Positions 10,667 through 24,249 of a stretch of DNA of 64,000 nt are shown in pieces. This DNA comes from an uncultured Pelagibacteraceae bacterium (lineage in GTDB: Bacteria > Pseudomonadota > Alphaproteobacteria > Pelagibacterales > Pelagibacteraceae), in the NCBI GenBank assembly GCA_902518835.1, contig CABYHH010000002.1, positions 1 through 64,000 of the forward strand, read 5' to 3'. How positions within the stretch are numbered: the stretch's first letter is position 1; every line of letters begins with the position of its first letter. The notes beneath the pieces are model-generated. The model did no database searches. It was not told the origin of the DNA and saw only the letters and a program-made list of their open reading frames with translations. The position numbers and the translations under genes are program-made.

Positions 10667-11821
10667 ATGACGTCTAATATAAAAGTTTTACAAGTAATAC
10701 CTAAATTGGGTTACGGGGGTGCTGAAACTGGTTGTTATGATATTGCACACTATCTTCCCGAAAATAATTGTAAATCTTTTATTGTAACGAGTGGGGGTGA
10801 ATTAATAAAATTTGTTGATAAAAAAAAAGTAAAGATAATTAGACTACCAGTTCACAGTAAAAATCCAATTTTAATATTATTTAACGCAATAATTTTGGTA
10901 GGTATAATCTTAATTTTTAATATATCAATTGTGCATGCTAGAAGTCGAGCACCTGCATGGTCATGTTTTTTAGCAACCAAGTTAACAAATAGAAAATTTG
11001 TAACTACTTTTCATGGAACTTATAACTTCAAGAGTAAATTTAAAAAATTTTATAATTCAATTATGTTAAGATCTGATTTAATAATTGCTGGATCAAATTT
11101 TATTTTTTCACATATCAAAGAAAATTATTCAGAGCTATTAAATATTAAAAAGAAGTTTTTAGTAATTTTTAGAGGAATAAATGTGGATTATTTTGATTGC
11201 ACTACTACTTTAGAAAATGACGAAAAAAAACTACTCAAAGATTGGCAAATTAATAAAGAAAAAAAAATTATTCTAATGCCAGGAAGACTTACTTCTTGGA
11301 AAGGACAACAACTATTTATAGAGGCAATAAATCTTGTTAAAGTAGAACTTGGTTATGAGGCTTTTCATGCTGTAATATTAGGTAATGACCAAGGAAGAGA
11401 TTTGTACAAAAAAAAATTAATACGCTTAACTGAGCAACATCGTTTAACTGATCAAATAAAATTTATAGATCACTGTAGAAATATGGCATTAGCCTATAAA
11501 ATTTCTGATATTGTTGTTTCTGCTTCAATCGAACCAGAAGCATTTGGAAGAGTTGCTGTAGAGGCACAATCTATGGAAAAAATTATAATTGCAAGTAATA
11601 TTGGTGGATCAAATGAGACAATCATCAATGATGAAACAGGATTACTTTTTGAGTCTGGTGATGCAATGTCTTTAAGTAAAAAAATCATACAAGCTTTAAC
11701 AATGGACGAATCGTCAACAAAATTAATGGGAAAAGAAGGGCGAAAAAACGTTATTAAAAAATTTAATGTTGAAAAAATGTGTTTTTCTACTTATTCAGAG
11801 TATAAAAGATTACTAAACTAG
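10667..11821 (+). CDS. glycosyltransferase family 1-like (GT4 fold)
   Basis: KVLQVIPKLGYGGAETG, MPGRLTSWKGQQLFIEA, EPEAFGRVAVEAQSM; internal ATG preferred over the track start at 10619. Confidence 0.85.
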   Translation: MTSNIKVLQVIPKLGYGGAETGCYDIAHYLPENNCKSFIVTSGGELIKFVDKKKVKIIRLPVHSKNPILILFNAIILVGIILIFNISIVHARSRAPAWSCFLATKLTNRKFVTTFHGTYNFKSKFKKFYNSIMLRSDLIIAGSNFIFSHIKENYSELLNIKKKFLVIFRGINVDYFDCTTTLENDEKKLLKDWQINKEKKIILMPGRLTSWKGQQLFIEAINLVKVELGYEAFHAVILGNDQGRDLYKKKLIRLTEQHRLTDQIKFIDHCRNMALAYKISDIVVSASIEPEAFGRVAVEAQSMEKIIIASNIGGSNETIINDETGLLFESGDAMSLSKKIIQALTMDESSTKLMGKEGRKNVIKKFNVEKMCFSTYSEYKRLLN

Positions 11822-13741
11822 ATGCCTATTATTACATTACCTGACGGAAAGAACTTAGATTTTTCTAAAGCTGTTACAGGATTAGAAATTGCAGAAAAAA
11901 TCAGCAAGTCGCTAGTTAAACAAGCTTTAATTATGAGTGTAGATGGAGAATTAAAAGATTTATATTTTACTATAAAAAAGGATTGTTCAGTAAAAATATT
12001 TACCTCCAAAGATCCTGAAGGATTAGAGGTGATTAGACACGATACAGCACATATTATGGCTATGGCGGTTCAAGAATTGTTTCCTGGTACTCAGGTAACA
12101 ATCGGACCAGTAATCGAAAATGGTTTTTATTATGATTTTGCCAGAAAGGAACCTTTTACAAGTAGTGATCTGGAAAAAATTGAAAAAAAAATGTTAGAGA
12201 TAATTGATAAGGATGTAGTAACAAAAAGAGAAGTTTGGGAAAGGAAAAAAGCAATCGATCATTTTAAGGAAATTGGTGAAAAATATAAGGCTGAAATAAT
12301 AGAAAGCATTCCAGAAAATGAGGAGCTCTCTATATATCATCATGGGGATACTTGGTATGATTTGTGTAGAGGCCCCCATCTTTTATCATCAGGTAAAATT
12401 GGCAAAGCTTTTAAGCTTACAAAAGTTGCAGGAGCTTATTGGCGTGGAGATTCTAAAAATGAAATGTTGCAGAGAATCTACGGAACAGGTTGGGCATCAC
12501 AAAAAGATTTGGATGATTATTTAATAAGAATACAAGAAGCTGAAAAAAGGGACCATAGAAAACTTGGTAAAGAAATGGATCTATTTCATTTTAGAGAAGA
12601 GAGTCCTGGATCCGTTTTTTGGCATGAAAAGGGATGGGCATTATTTCAAAAATTAACTAATTATATGAAGATGAAACAAAATACAGCTGGATATAAAGAG
12701 ATTAATACTCCAGAGGTTTTAGATAGGAGTTTGTGGGAAAAATCAGGTCATTGGGAAAAATTTGGAACAAATATGTACACATCAACGACACCAGATGAAA
12801 AGGTATTTGCTATTAAACCTATGAATTGTCCAGGTTGCGTTGAGGTCTTTAATCAAGGTCTTAAAAGTTATAAAGATTTACCATTAAAAATGTCTGAGTT
12901 TGGAAAGGTTCATCGCTATGAACCCTCAGGCGCGCTTCATGGTTTATTAAGAGTAAGAGCATTTACACAAGATGATGCACATATATTTTGTACTGAGGAT
13001 CAAATAACAGAAGAATGTTTAACAGTAACTAATCTTATCTTAGAAATTTATAAAGATCTTGGTTTCGAAAATGTTATTCTAAAATATTCTGACAGGCCAG
13101 AATTAAGAGTTGGAGATGATGGGGTATGGGATAAAGCAGAGGCAGCTTTATTAGAAGCAGTTAAAGCTACCAAGTTAGAATATACTATTAATAATGGGGA
13201 AGGTGCATTTTATGGACCTAAAATCGAGTTTGTTTTAAGGGATGCTATTGGAAGAGATTGGCAATGTGGTACTCTTCAGGTAGATTTTAATTTACCTGGA
13301 AGATTGGGTGCTTCATATGTAGACAAAGATGGAACCAAAAAAGTTCCAGTAATGTTACATAGAGCATTGTTTGGATCACTTGAAAGATTTATCGGAATTT
13401 TGATTGAAAATTATGCGGGAAAATTTCCATTTTGGATTTCTCCATTACAAATAGTCGTAATTCCAATTTCAGAAGATTTCGAAGATTATGCTATGGAGGT
13501 TTCAAAAAAGATAAAGTCAGCTGGCATGAGTGCAATTGTTGATTTAAAAAAACACAATTTGAATTATAAAATTAGAGATCATTCGCTAGCAAAAGTACCT
13601 CTTTTATTAATTTGTGGTAAAAAAGAAGTTGACAGTAACTCAGTAACCATTAGAAAATTGGATTCAAATAAACAAGAAAATATGGAACTGAATAAATTTT
13701 TAAAAACATTCTCTGCTTTAAATAAAGCACCCTCAAATTAA
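11822..13741 (+). CDS. thrS: threonyl-tRNA synthetase
   Basis: TGS domain start, HDTAHIMAMAVQELFP, class II motifs, KPMNCPGCVEVF. Confidence 0.97.
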   Translation: MPIITLPDGKNLDFSKAVTGLEIAEKISKSLVKQALIMSVDGELKDLYFTIKKDCSVKIFTSKDPEGLEVIRHDTAHIMAMAVQELFPGTQVTIGPVIENGFYYDFARKEPFTSSDLEKIEKKMLEIIDKDVVTKREVWERKKAIDHFKEIGEKYKAEIIESIPENEELSIYHHGDTWYDLCRGPHLLSSGKIGKAFKLTKVAGAYWRGDSKNEMLQRIYGTGWASQKDLDDYLIRIQEAEKRDHRKLGKEMDLFHFREESPGSVFWHEKGWALFQKLTNYMKMKQNTAGYKEINTPEVLDRSLWEKSGHWEKFGTNMYTSTTPDEKVFAIKPMNCPGCVEVFNQGLKSYKDLPLKMSEFGKVHRYEPSGALHGLLRVRAFTQDDAHIFCTEDQITEECLTVTNLILEIYKDLGFENVILKYSDRPELRVGDDGVWDKAEAALLEAVKATKLEYTINNGEGAFYGPKIEFVLRDAIGRDWQCGTLQVDFNLPGRLGASYVDKDGTKKVPVMLHRALFGSLERFIGILIENYAGKFPFWISPLQIVVIPISEDFEDYAMEVSKKIKSAGMSAIVDLKKHNLNYKIRDHSLAKVPLLLICGKKEVDSNSVTIRKLDSNKQENMELNKFLKTFSALNKAPSN

Positions 13742-14287
13742 GTGGCAAATTTGAAACAAAATTATTTCCAAAAGAGAACCAAAGATAGAGGTCCTAGATC
13801 CAATAATAGAATTTCGTCTCCAGAGGTTCAGGTTATTACAAATGATGGAGAGAATTTAGGAGTCCTAAATACAAATGAGGCTATATCAAAAGCTAAAAAC
13901 CAGGGCCTAGATTTAATTGAAATAGCACCTAATGCAAATCCGCCAGTTTGTAAGATTATGGATATGGGAAAATTTAAATATGACGCTCAGAAAAAGGCAA
14001 ATCTTGCAAAAAAAAAACAAAAAGTCATTTCTCTTAAAGAAATAAAAATGAGACCAGTCACAGAAACGCATGATTACGAATTTAAAGTAAAAAATGCTAA
14101 AAAATTTATTGCAAAAGGTGACAAGGTAAAATTTACAATCAGATTTAAAGGACGTGAGCTTCAACACTCTCATCTGGGCAATGCACTTATGACAAAGATT
14201 AAAGAAGATATGAAGGATATAGGTAAAGTAGAATTGCATCCAAAATTTGATGGAAAACAAATGATTATGGTAATTCAGCCAATATAA
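13742..14287 (+). CDS. infC: translation initiation factor IF-3
   Basis: GTG start; ISKAKNQGLDLIEIAPNANPPVCKIMDMGKFKY. Confidence 0.97.
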   Translation: MANLKQNYFQKRTKDRGPRSNNRISSPEVQVITNDGENLGVLNTNEAISKAKNQGLDLIEIAPNANPPVCKIMDMGKFKYDAQKKANLAKKKQKVISLKEIKMRPVTETHDYEFKVKNAKKFIAKGDKVKFTIRFKGRELQHSHLGNALMTKIKEDMKDIGKVELHPKFDGKQMIMVIQPI

Positions 14288-14339
14288 ACTTTAATTCTAG
14301 TTGTAAATTTTAATCATTCTTTGTATAAGTTCGTCCATT

Positions 14340-14546
14340 ATGCCGAAATTAAAAACAAAAAGCTCAGCAAAAAAAAGATTTAAAATATCAGCTAGGGGAA
14401 AAGTAATAATGGCACAGGCTGGTAAGAGACACGGGATGATTAAAAGATCAAATTCACAAATTAGAAAATTAAGAGGCACTACAACGATGTCTAAACAAGA
14501 CGGTAAAATTGTTAAATCGTACATGCCCTACAGTTTGAGAGGCTAA
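14340..14546 (+). CDS. rpmI: 50S ribosomal protein L35
   Basis: [22 protein letters not shown]; infC-rpmI-rplT order. Confidence 0.97.
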   Translation: MPKLKTKSSAKKRFKISARGKVIMAQAGKRHGMIKRSNSQIRKLRGTTTMSKQDGKIVKSYMPYSLRG

Positions 14547-14547
14547 T

Positions 14548-14904
14548 ATGGCAAGAGTTAAAAGAGGTGTCACTAGTAAAGCAAAACATAAAAAAGTCTT
14601 AAAAGCAGTAAAAGGTCAATGGGGCAGAAGAAAAAATACTATAAGGGCTGCCAGGCAAGCAATGGAAAAAGCCATGCAATATTCTTATAGAGACCGAAGA
14701 AACAAAAAAAGAGATTTCAAATCTCTATGGATACAAAGGATAAATGCTGGAGTAAGAGCTGAAGGTTTAACTTATTCTAAATTTATTAATGGTTTAAATA
14801 AATGTGGAATTAAAATCGATCGAAAAGTCCTTGCTGAGATCGCTTATGATAGTCCAGAAGCCTTTAAAACTATTGTTCAAAAAGCACAATCTGCTTTAAA
14901 CTAA
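14548..14904 (+). CDS. rplT: 50S ribosomal protein L20
   Basis: [38 protein letters not shown]. Confidence 0.98.
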   Translation: MARVKRGVTSKAKHKKVLKAVKGQWGRRKNTIRAARQAMEKAMQYSYRDRRNKKRDFKSLWIQRINAGVRAEGLTYSKFINGLNKCGIKIDRKVLAEIAYDSPEAFKTIVQKAQSALN

Positions 14905-14947
14905 TCTTCACTATTGTTTTTATTTCCTGAAGAAATAATCTGTTAAC

Positions 14948-16015
14948 ATGTCTGATCTAAAAAAAATAAAGGATGAATTTCTCACGAAACTTAAAGGGAA
15001 ATTAAATTTATCTGAAATTAATGAAATAAAATCTAATCTTTTTGGAAAAAATGGATTGATCTCATCGCAATTTAAAAAAATAGGATCGATTGCTAAAAAT
15101 GAAAGAAAAAAATTTGCATCAGATCTGAATAACATCAAAGATGAATTACAAAATTTGATAGATTACAAAATAAATGAAATTCAAAATGCAGAAATTAACG
15201 AAAAATTAGAAAAAGAAAAAATTGACGTTACCCTGCCGGAAAGATCTTTTGTGAGGGGAAAAATTCATCCTGTGTCACAAACAATCGACAAAATATCTTC
15301 TATATTTTCTGAAATAGGATTTAGCGTTGAAGAGGGCCCTGATGTTGAAAATGAATATAATAATTTCACAGCGTTGAATACTCCAGATAATCATCCAGCA
15401 AGAGATATGCATGACACATTTTATTTAGATGAAAAAAAAGAAAAATTATTACGAACTCATACTTCACCAGTTCAAATTAGAACAATGCTTAAGGATAAAC
15501 CTCCATTTAAAATTATTGCTCCGGGAAGAACTTACAGATCAGATAGTGACCAAACACATGCTCCAATGTTTCATCAGGTTGAGGGGCTTCATATAGATAA
15601 AAACATAAATATGGGCAACTTAAAAGGCTGTTTAAATTATTTTATTAAAGAATTTTTTGAAGTTGATAAAATTAAAATGAGATTTAGACCAAGTCACTTT
15701 CCTTTTACAGAACCTTCTGCTGAAGTCGATATTGGTTACAAAATTAAAGATGGAAAAATTATTATTGGTGAAGGTGATAAATGGCTTGAGATTTTAGGAT
15801 GTGGAATGGTTCATCCTAATGTACTTAAAAATGTAAAAGTTGATCCAATAAAATTTCAAGGTTATGCATTTGGGATGGGAATTGACAGATTAGCAATGCT
15901 CAAATATGGCATCAATGATCTTAGAGCTTTTTTTGATTGTGATTATAGATGGTTAAATCATTTTGGGTTTGATCCTTTGGATGTTCCAACAAATTATAGA
16001 GGCTTAAGTAGATGA
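14948..16015 (+). CDS. pheS: phenylalanyl-tRNA synthetase alpha subunit
   Basis: [31 protein letters not shown]; class II motifs. Confidence 0.97.
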   Translation: MSDLKKIKDEFLTKLKGKLNLSEINEIKSNLFGKNGLISSQFKKIGSIAKNERKKFASDLNNIKDELQNLIDYKINEIQNAEINEKLEKEKIDVTLPERSFVRGKIHPVSQTIDKISSIFSEIGFSVEEGPDVENEYNNFTALNTPDNHPARDMHDTFYLDEKKEKLLRTHTSPVQIRTMLKDKPPFKIIAPGRTYRSDSDQTHAPMFHQVEGLHIDKNINMGNLKGCLNYFIKEFFEVDKIKMRFRPSHFPFTEPSAEVDIGYKIKDGKIIIGEGDKWLEILGCGMVHPNVLKNVKVDPIKFQGYAFGMGIDRLAMLKYGINDLRAFFDCDYRWLNHFGFDPLDVPTNYRGLSR

Positions 16016-18420
16016 AAATCACATTCGATTGGCTTAAAGATCACTTAAGTACAAATTTAAAGGAGGAAAAACTTTTAGAGCTCCTTACAAATATTGGCTT
16101 GGAGGTTGAGAGTGTTGAAAATCTATCATTAGGAAATGAATTATTTAAAGTAGCAAAGATTGTTAATACAGAAAAACACCCAAACGCTGATCGACTTAAA
16201 GTTTGTGATGTTAATGTTGGAGAAAAAGATTTAAAAAAAGTTGTGTGTGGAGCTAATAATGCAAGAAAGGGGTTGATTACAATATATGCTACACCTGGAG
16301 CAATTATCCCCAAAACCAAAATAAAACTAGTGGAAGCCAAAATAAGAGGGGTTACCTCAAAGGGAATGCTTTGCTCTGGGTCTGAACTGAATTTATCAGA
16401 TGAGAGTGATGGAATAATTGAATTACCAAAATCTAAATATGAGAAAAGTATTGGAAAGAGTTATTTTTCAAAATCTAAATCTAATTTTATAGATATATCA
16501 ATTACACCTAATAGACCAGATTGTCTTGGCGTAAGGGGAATAGCAAGAGATGTGGCGGCTTCTGGCTTTGGAAGATTAAAATATTTTAAGGAAAAAAAAA
16601 ATAAATCAAAAGCAAAACAAAACTTAAAAGTAAAAATTAATAAAGAAAAAAATCTGGGATGTAATACTTTTGGAAGTTGTTTAATTACTAATGTTAAAAA
16701 TATTGAAAGTCCCCAATGGTTAAAAGATAAATTAATTTCTATTGGCCAAAAACCAATTTCAGCAATAGTTGATATTACAAACTATATTATGATTGATATT
16801 AACCGTCCATTACACGCCTATGATGCTGATAAGATTGAAAAAGGGATTGTAGTTCGAAACTCTAAGTTAGGTGAAAAATTTACAGCTCTTGATAATAAAG
16901 TTTATAAATTAGAAAATGGCATGTGTGTGATAAGTGACAGTGAAGGTGTTTTAGGATTAGGTGGAATAATAGGAGGCATAAGATCAGGAACGAAATTTAA
17001 CACAAAAAATGTATTATTAGAGGCAGCATATTTTGATCCTAAATCTATAAGAAACACAGCGAAAAAATTAAATATTGATACAGATGCAAAATTTAGATTT
17101 GAGAGAGGTATTGACCCATTGTCTATCGAAGATGGCTTAAATAAAGCAGCATCTTTAATAAAAGAAATTTGCGGTGGTGAAATTAGTAAAATTGATATCC
17201 AAAAAACTGAAATTTATAAAAACAAAACTATTAAATTTGACCCCCACTTATTTGAACAAATAACTGGTTTTAAAATTTCTATTAAAGAAATTTTAAAAAT
17301 TTTAGAAGATCTTGGATTTGGAATTAAAAGAGATAAAAAGTTTTTAAAATTAATTATTCCATCATGGAGACCTGATATTTCACAAGGGGTAGATATTGTT
17401 GAAGAGCTGGTAAGAATTACTGGCTATGATAAGATTAAAACTGTAAATCCAATTAAGGAAAGAACTAAATCAACATTAACTAAATCTCAAAAACTTTTTC
17501 ATTTCTTACAAAGATCGATCGCATCCAAAGGTTATTTGGAGGTAATTACTTGGTCATTTACAGACTCAAATTATAATGATTTTTTTAAAGACAAAAATAA
17601 AGAAATTAAGATAATTAATCCTATAAGTTCCGAGTTGGGAGTTTTAAGAAATTCAATATATTCTAATTTAATTATGTATATGAGTAAAAATCTTGATAGA
17701 GGTTTCAAAGATTTATCAATATTTGAAATAGGCCCCATTTTTACGGGTTCTAATCCGGGTGAACAAAATACTGTAGTTTGTGGATTGTCAGCAGGTAAAA
17801 AATATAGATTATCTTGGATTGATAAAGAGAGGAATATAGACGTATATGATATAAAAAAAAATGTAGTCCAAAGTTTAGTTGAAGCTGGTTATAATTCTGA
17901 TAAGTTTTTTATAGATAGAGAAACACCCAATTACTATCACCCTGGTAAATCAGGTAGATTATTTTTAAATAGAGGAAAAGATCAAGTGGCAGCTTACTTT
18001 GGAGAAATTCATCCAAATATTTTAAAAAAGACAGATTTAAAAACAGAGTCTTTAATGGGGTTTGAGATTTTTATAGATAATTTAGAATTGCCTAAAAAAA
18101 CTTTAAATGATCAAAAAACAAAATTTATAGTTTCTGATTATCAAAAATCTGAGAGAGATTTTGCATTTATTGTTGATAAGGATGTAAGTTCACAAGATTT
18201 AATAAATGCTATTTCTAATGTTGATCAAAATTTGATTAGTAATATTAAAATTTTTGATGTTTATGAGGGTGAAAATATTCCTGAAAATCAAAAATCAATT
18301 GCAATAAGTGTATCAATCCAGTCATTTGAAAAAACATTAAACGATAGTGATTTAGAAAAAATTAATAAATCGATTATTGAAACTGTAGAAAACAAAACTG
18401 GTGCTAAAATTAGATCCTAA
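16012..18420 (+). CDS. pheT: phenylalanyl-tRNA synthetase beta subunit
   Basis: [12 protein letters not shown], tRNA-binding domain and B3/B4, C-terminal FDX-ACB. Confidence 0.97.
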   Translation: MKITFDWLKDHLSTNLKEEKLLELLTNIGLEVESVENLSLGNELFKVAKIVNTEKHPNADRLKVCDVNVGEKDLKKVVCGANNARKGLITIYATPGAIIPKTKIKLVEAKIRGVTSKGMLCSGSELNLSDESDGIIELPKSKYEKSIGKSYFSKSKSNFIDISITPNRPDCLGVRGIARDVAASGFGRLKYFKEKKNKSKAKQNLKVKINKEKNLGCNTFGSCLITNVKNIESPQWLKDKLISIGQKPISAIVDITNYIMIDINRPLHAYDADKIEKGIVVRNSKLGEKFTALDNKVYKLENGMCVISDSEGVLGLGGIIGGIRSGTKFNTKNVLLEAAYFDPKSIRNTAKKLNIDTDAKFRFERGIDPLSIEDGLNKAASLIKEICGGEISKIDIQKTEIYKNKTIKFDPHLFEQITGFKISIKEILKILEDLGFGIKRDKKFLKLIIPSWRPDISQGVDIVEELVRITGYDKIKTVNPIKERTKSTLTKSQKLFHFLQRSIASKGYLEVITWSFTDSNYNDFFKDKNKEIKIINPISSELGVLRNSIYSNLIMYMSKNLDRGFKDLSIFEIGPIFTGSNPGEQNTVVCGLSAGKKYRLSWIDKERNIDVYDIKKNVVQSLVEAGYNSDKFFIDRETPNYYHPGKSGRLFLNRGKDQVAAYFGEIHPNILKKTDLKTESLMGFEIFIDNLELPKKTLNDQKTKFIVSDYQKSERDFAFIVDKDVSSQDLINAISNVDQNLISNIKIFDVYEGENIPENQKSIAISVSIQSFEKTLNDSDLEKINKSIIETVENKTGAKIRS

Positions 18421-18427
18421 AAATTGA

Positions 18428-20236
18428 ATGAGCACTATTGATAATATAAGAAATTTCGCAATTATCGCTCATATTGATCATGGTAAATCAACAATAGCCG
18501 ATAGAATAATTCATAATTGTGGAGGTCTCACAGAAAGAGAGATGAAAGCTCAAGTACTCGACTCAATGGATATAGAAAGAGAGAGAGGAATAACTATAAA
18601 AGCTCAAACAGTTAAACTTAATTATAAAGCAAAAAATGGTAAAAATTATATTTTGAATATAATTGACACTCCTGGTCATGTAGATTTTAGCTATGAGGTA
18701 AGTAGATCTCTTTATGCTTGTGAGGGATCAATACTTATTGTTGATAGTACACAAGGGGTAGAAGCACAAACTTTAGCAAATGTTTATCAAGCTTTAGATA
18801 TAAATCATGAAATAATACCAGTGTTGAATAAAATAGACTTACCTGCATCAGATTTAGATAAAACAAAAAAACAAATCGAGGATGTAATTGGTATTGATAC
18901 TGAAAATGCAGTCCCATGTTCAGGAAAAACAGGCGAAGGAATTGAGGAAATATTAGAGCAAATTATAAATCAATTACCCGGTCCAAAAGGCAGTCAAATT
19001 GATGATTTAAAATGTTTATTAGTCGATAGTTGGTATGATACTTACCTAGGTGTAGTTATTTTAGTTCGAGTAATTAATGGAAAAATTACAAAAAATATGA
19101 AAGTAAAAATGCTTTCAACGAACCAGGATTATATCATAGAAAAAGTTGGAGTTTTTACACCAAAACCAAAAGATATAAATGAACTCAATACTGGAGAGAT
19201 TGGTTTTATTACAACTGGTATTAAAGTTTTATCAGAAACCAAAGTTGGAGATACTATATGTGACGCATCTAAGCCACCTGTTGAGGCTTTGCCTGGGTTC
19301 AAACCAAGTAAGCCAGTAGTATTTTGTGGATTATTTCCTGTTGATAGTTCTGAGTATCAAAAATTAAAAGATGGATTAGCAAAGTTACAGCTTAATGACT
19401 CAAGCTTTTCATTTGAGGCAGAGTCTTCATCAGCTTTAGGATTAGGATTTAGATGTGGATTTTTAGGATTACTACATCTCGAAATAATAACTGAGAGATT
19501 GGAAAGAGAATTTGATGTAAACTTATTAACAACTACTCCTGGTGTTGTATATAAAGTTAATTTGAACAATGGAGATATTCTCGATCTACAAAATCCCTCA
19601 AGTCTTCCAGATCCAACATCAATTAAACTTATTGAAGAGCCATGGATTAAAGCAACAGTTATTACACCCGATGAATATTTAGGATCGATTATAAAACTTT
19701 GTCAGGATAAAAGGGGAATTCAAACCAATCTCAGTTATTCGGGAAATAGAGCAGTTTTAAGTTATGAACTTCCATTAAATGAAGTAGTGTTTGATTTTAA
19801 TGATCGTATAAAATCAATGACAAGTGGTTATGCTAGTTTTGATTATGAGATAATTGGTTATAGAGAAGGTGAGTTAGTAAAGTTGGGAATTTTGGTAAAC
19901 GGTGAACCAGTTGATGCATTAGCAATGATGATTCATAAAGATTTTGCTCAAAAAACAGGCAGAGAAGTATGTGAGAAATTAAAAGATTTAATTCCTAGAC
20001 ATAATTTTATGATACCAGTACAGGCAGCGATAGGAGGCAAAATTATTGCTAGAGAAACCATAAAAGGATTTAAAAAGGATGTTTTAACCAAAATTCACGG
20101 TGGTGGAGCAACTGATAGAAAAAGGAAATTACTTGAAAAACAAAAAAAAGGTAAAGCAAGATCCAAACAATTTGGAAGAGTTGAGATACCTCAAGAGGCT
20201 TTTATTGGTGTACTTAAAATATCTAAAGAAAAATAA
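18428..20236 (+). CDS. lepA: elongation factor 4
   Basis: [20 protein letters not shown], LepA C-terminal [20 protein letters not shown]. Confidence 0.97.
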   Translation: MSTIDNIRNFAIIAHIDHGKSTIADRIIHNCGGLTEREMKAQVLDSMDIERERGITIKAQTVKLNYKAKNGKNYILNIIDTPGHVDFSYEVSRSLYACEGSILIVDSTQGVEAQTLANVYQALDINHEIIPVLNKIDLPASDLDKTKKQIEDVIGIDTENAVPCSGKTGEGIEEILEQIINQLPGPKGSQIDDLKCLLVDSWYDTYLGVVILVRVINGKITKNMKVKMLSTNQDYIIEKVGVFTPKPKDINELNTGEIGFITTGIKVLSETKVGDTICDASKPPVEALPGFKPSKPVVFCGLFPVDSSEYQKLKDGLAKLQLNDSSFSFEAESSSALGLGFRCGFLGLLHLEIITERLEREFDVNLLTTTPGVVYKVNLNNGDILDLQNPSSLPDPTSIKLIEEPWIKATVITPDEYLGSIIKLCQDKRGIQTNLSYSGNRAVLSYELPLNEVVFDFNDRIKSMTSGYASFDYEIIGYREGELVKLGILVNGEPVDALAMMIHKDFAQKTGREVCEKLKDLIPRHNFMIPVQAAIGGKIIARETIKGFKKDVLTKIHGGGATDRKRKLLEKQKKGKARSKQFGRVEIPQEAFIGVLKISKEK

Positions 20237-20238
20237 AT

Positions 20239-20328
20239 GGAGAGGTGGCCGAGTGGTTGAAGGCGCACGCTTGGAAAGCGTGTATAGGGGAAACTCTATC
20301 ATGGGTTCGAATCCCATTCTCTCCGCCA
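20239..20328 (+). tRNA. tRNA-Ser (anticodon GGA)
   Basis: Cloverleaf with long variable arm, GGTTCGAATCC T-arm, encoded CCA; loop CTTGGAAAGC. Confidence 0.96.
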
Positions 20329-20336
20329 AAGAATTA

Positions 20337-21251
20337 TTATGTAATTGACTTTATAATTTTTTTAATAATTTTATCTGCTGATAGGCGATCAGCATTATAA
20401 TATTTATTTTTTTTGAAGATTATTTTACTTTCAGGTTTAGTATAAATAGGAAGATATATAGCGTGAACATTCTTTTTTAAAGATGATCCTAAACATATTG
20501 GCCCAGACTCATTTCCAATAACATGACTACAAGTCTCTATAGTGTTTATAATTTCAAATATTTTTTTTTTGTAAGTATAATGAATTTTATTTGAAAAAAG
20601 CAATTTTTTAGGAAAGTATGTAAGAAAATGTTTTTTATCTGGGCTAAAGTTAATATAGAGAATATTCTTTTTCATTAAAATTTTTATTATTTGCAAATAA
20701 TTATTTATAGGCCAATTGTTTTGATCATGGTGTGAGTCAATATTTATGAAGATTTTATTTTTGAATTCTTTTTTTATTTTTGGTTTTGTTAAAAAAAAAT
20801 TATTCACTTCAACGGGGAGTCTTAAGTCTTTAGTATATTTCATTAGCCTTTCTGAAATTGTTAGATGATTAAGAGATTTATCTTTATCAATTATAAGATT
20901 ACCAAGACCAAATATATATTTTTTTCTTGCGTTTGATAATAAAACTGGAATTGCTAATCTACGATAATTAGCTGTAAGAATTATTTTATCAACATTGAGT
21001 TTGTTTATTTTATTCTTAAATTCAACTATATTTTTTATTGTTTTTACAAAACCGTATCTATTATTATCAAAATCTATTATTTTTTTTACAAAATTTTCAT
21101 TTTTATATACTTCTCCAGCTTGATTTACTTTATTTGACAAAATAATTATTTTTTCCTTGTAGCTTTTATGAAGCGATCTCAGCAGGGGTAAATGATAAAT
21201 TAAATCTCCTATACCTCTTGCACCAATTATAACTAATAATTTTTTTTTCAT
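20337..21251 (-). CDS. glycosyltransferase family 9 / heptosyltransferase-like
   Basis: LLVIIGARGIGDLIYHLPLLRSLHKSY; HVIGNESGPICLGSSL. Confidence 0.75.
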   Translation of the reverse strand: MKKKLLVIIGARGIGDLIYHLPLLRSLHKSYKEKIIILSNKVNQAGEVYKNENFVKKIIDFDNNRYGFVKTIKNIVEFKNKINKLNVDKIILTANYRRLAIPVLLSNARKKYIFGLGNLIIDKDKSLNHLTISERLMKYTKDLRLPVEVNNFFLTKPKIKKEFKNKIFINIDSHHDQNNWPINNYLQIIKILMKKNILYINFSPDKKHFLTYFPKKLLFSNKIHYTYKKKIFEIINTIETCSHVIGNESGPICLGSSLKKNVHAIYLPIYTKPESKIIFKKNKYYNADRLSADKIIKKIIKSIT

Positions 21252-21292
21252 TAATCTTAATAATACATTATAAATATCTATTATAATAAAAA

Positions 21293-22099
21293 ATGATTTT
21301 GAATTCTAAATATAATTTTCTGAAACCTTTCAAAGTAAAAAAATTGATAAGGTTTGGAAGAAATTTTGATGGTGGCTATTTAGTTTGCGCTGATGCTTTG
21401 AAAAGAATTGAAAATTTGATCACTCTAGGAGTCGGTGACGACATTTCATTTGAGATGGAAATTGAAAAAAAAACTTCAATTAAAAATGTATATTTATATG
21501 ATTTTACTGTAAGCCATCTTCTTTTTATTAGAATAATATTAAAGTATATTAGGAGAATTTTAACTTTTAGAACAAAATTCAATAACTTTACTTACAGTAT
21601 AAAAAATTACTTGGACTTTATTAAATTTTTAAAAAAAAAAAATGTCAAACTTCAAAAAAAAAGAGTAGTGAAAATATTAAAAGAAAAAATTGATACAAAC
21701 CTTGAGCTAATATTTTCAAAAACAGAAGGTGATAACAATTTATTGAAAATAGATATTGAAGGAAATGAATATGAAATAATAGATGATATTTTGATATTTA
21801 GTCAAAAGATTAAAATGATGGTAATTGAGTTTCATTGGATAAATATTGAAAAAAATAATTTTATTAATTCAGTAAATAAGTTAAAAAATAAATTCGATAT
21901 AATTCATATCCATCCAAACAACTATAGAGAAAAAAAAAATAATGAGGATTTTTTTGATGTGGTCGAAATGACCTTTGTTAACAAAGATATTAATATTTAT
22001 AATGAGGAATTTAGATATGATTTTCCTATTCCTGATTTAGATTATGAGTGTTTTCCAGATCATAAAAAGATTAAATTTTCTTTTTATAGAAATTCATAA
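21293..22099 (+). CDS. FkbM-like methyltransferase-family protein
   Basis: DGGYLVCADALKRIENLITLGVGDDISFEMEI ... LLKIDIEGNEYEIIDDI. Confidence 0.65.
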   Translation: MILNSKYNFLKPFKVKKLIRFGRNFDGGYLVCADALKRIENLITLGVGDDISFEMEIEKKTSIKNVYLYDFTVSHLLFIRIILKYIRRILTFRTKFNNFTYSIKNYLDFIKFLKKKNVKLQKKRVVKILKEKIDTNLELIFSKTEGDNNLLKIDIEGNEYEIIDDILIFSQKIKMMVIEFHWINIEKNNFINSVNKLKNKFDIIHIHPNNYREKKNNEDFFDVVEMTFVNKDINIYNEEFRYDFPIPDLDYECFPDHKKIKFSFYRNS

Positions 22100-22188
22100 T
22101 TTTCCATACAATATTACTTTGAAATAATGATAATTTGCATAGGTTCTTAAAAAAAAAATGATATAATAAAATTTTCCGAAAAAAATAA

Positions 22189-24246
<2,058 letters not shown>

Positions 24247-24249
24247 GAG

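Noticed and set aside
13913-14260. 115-aa antisense ORF opposite infC
   Set aside because: Phe/Cys-rich shadow of a Lys-rich gene; no independent support.
20100-20348. ORFs 20100-20348 (+) and 20129-20329 (-) across lepA end and tRNA-Ser
   Set aside because: They read through the tRNA and the lepA coding region; translations such as [20 protein letters not shown] / [13 protein letters not shown] are known tRNA-Ser read-through artefacts.
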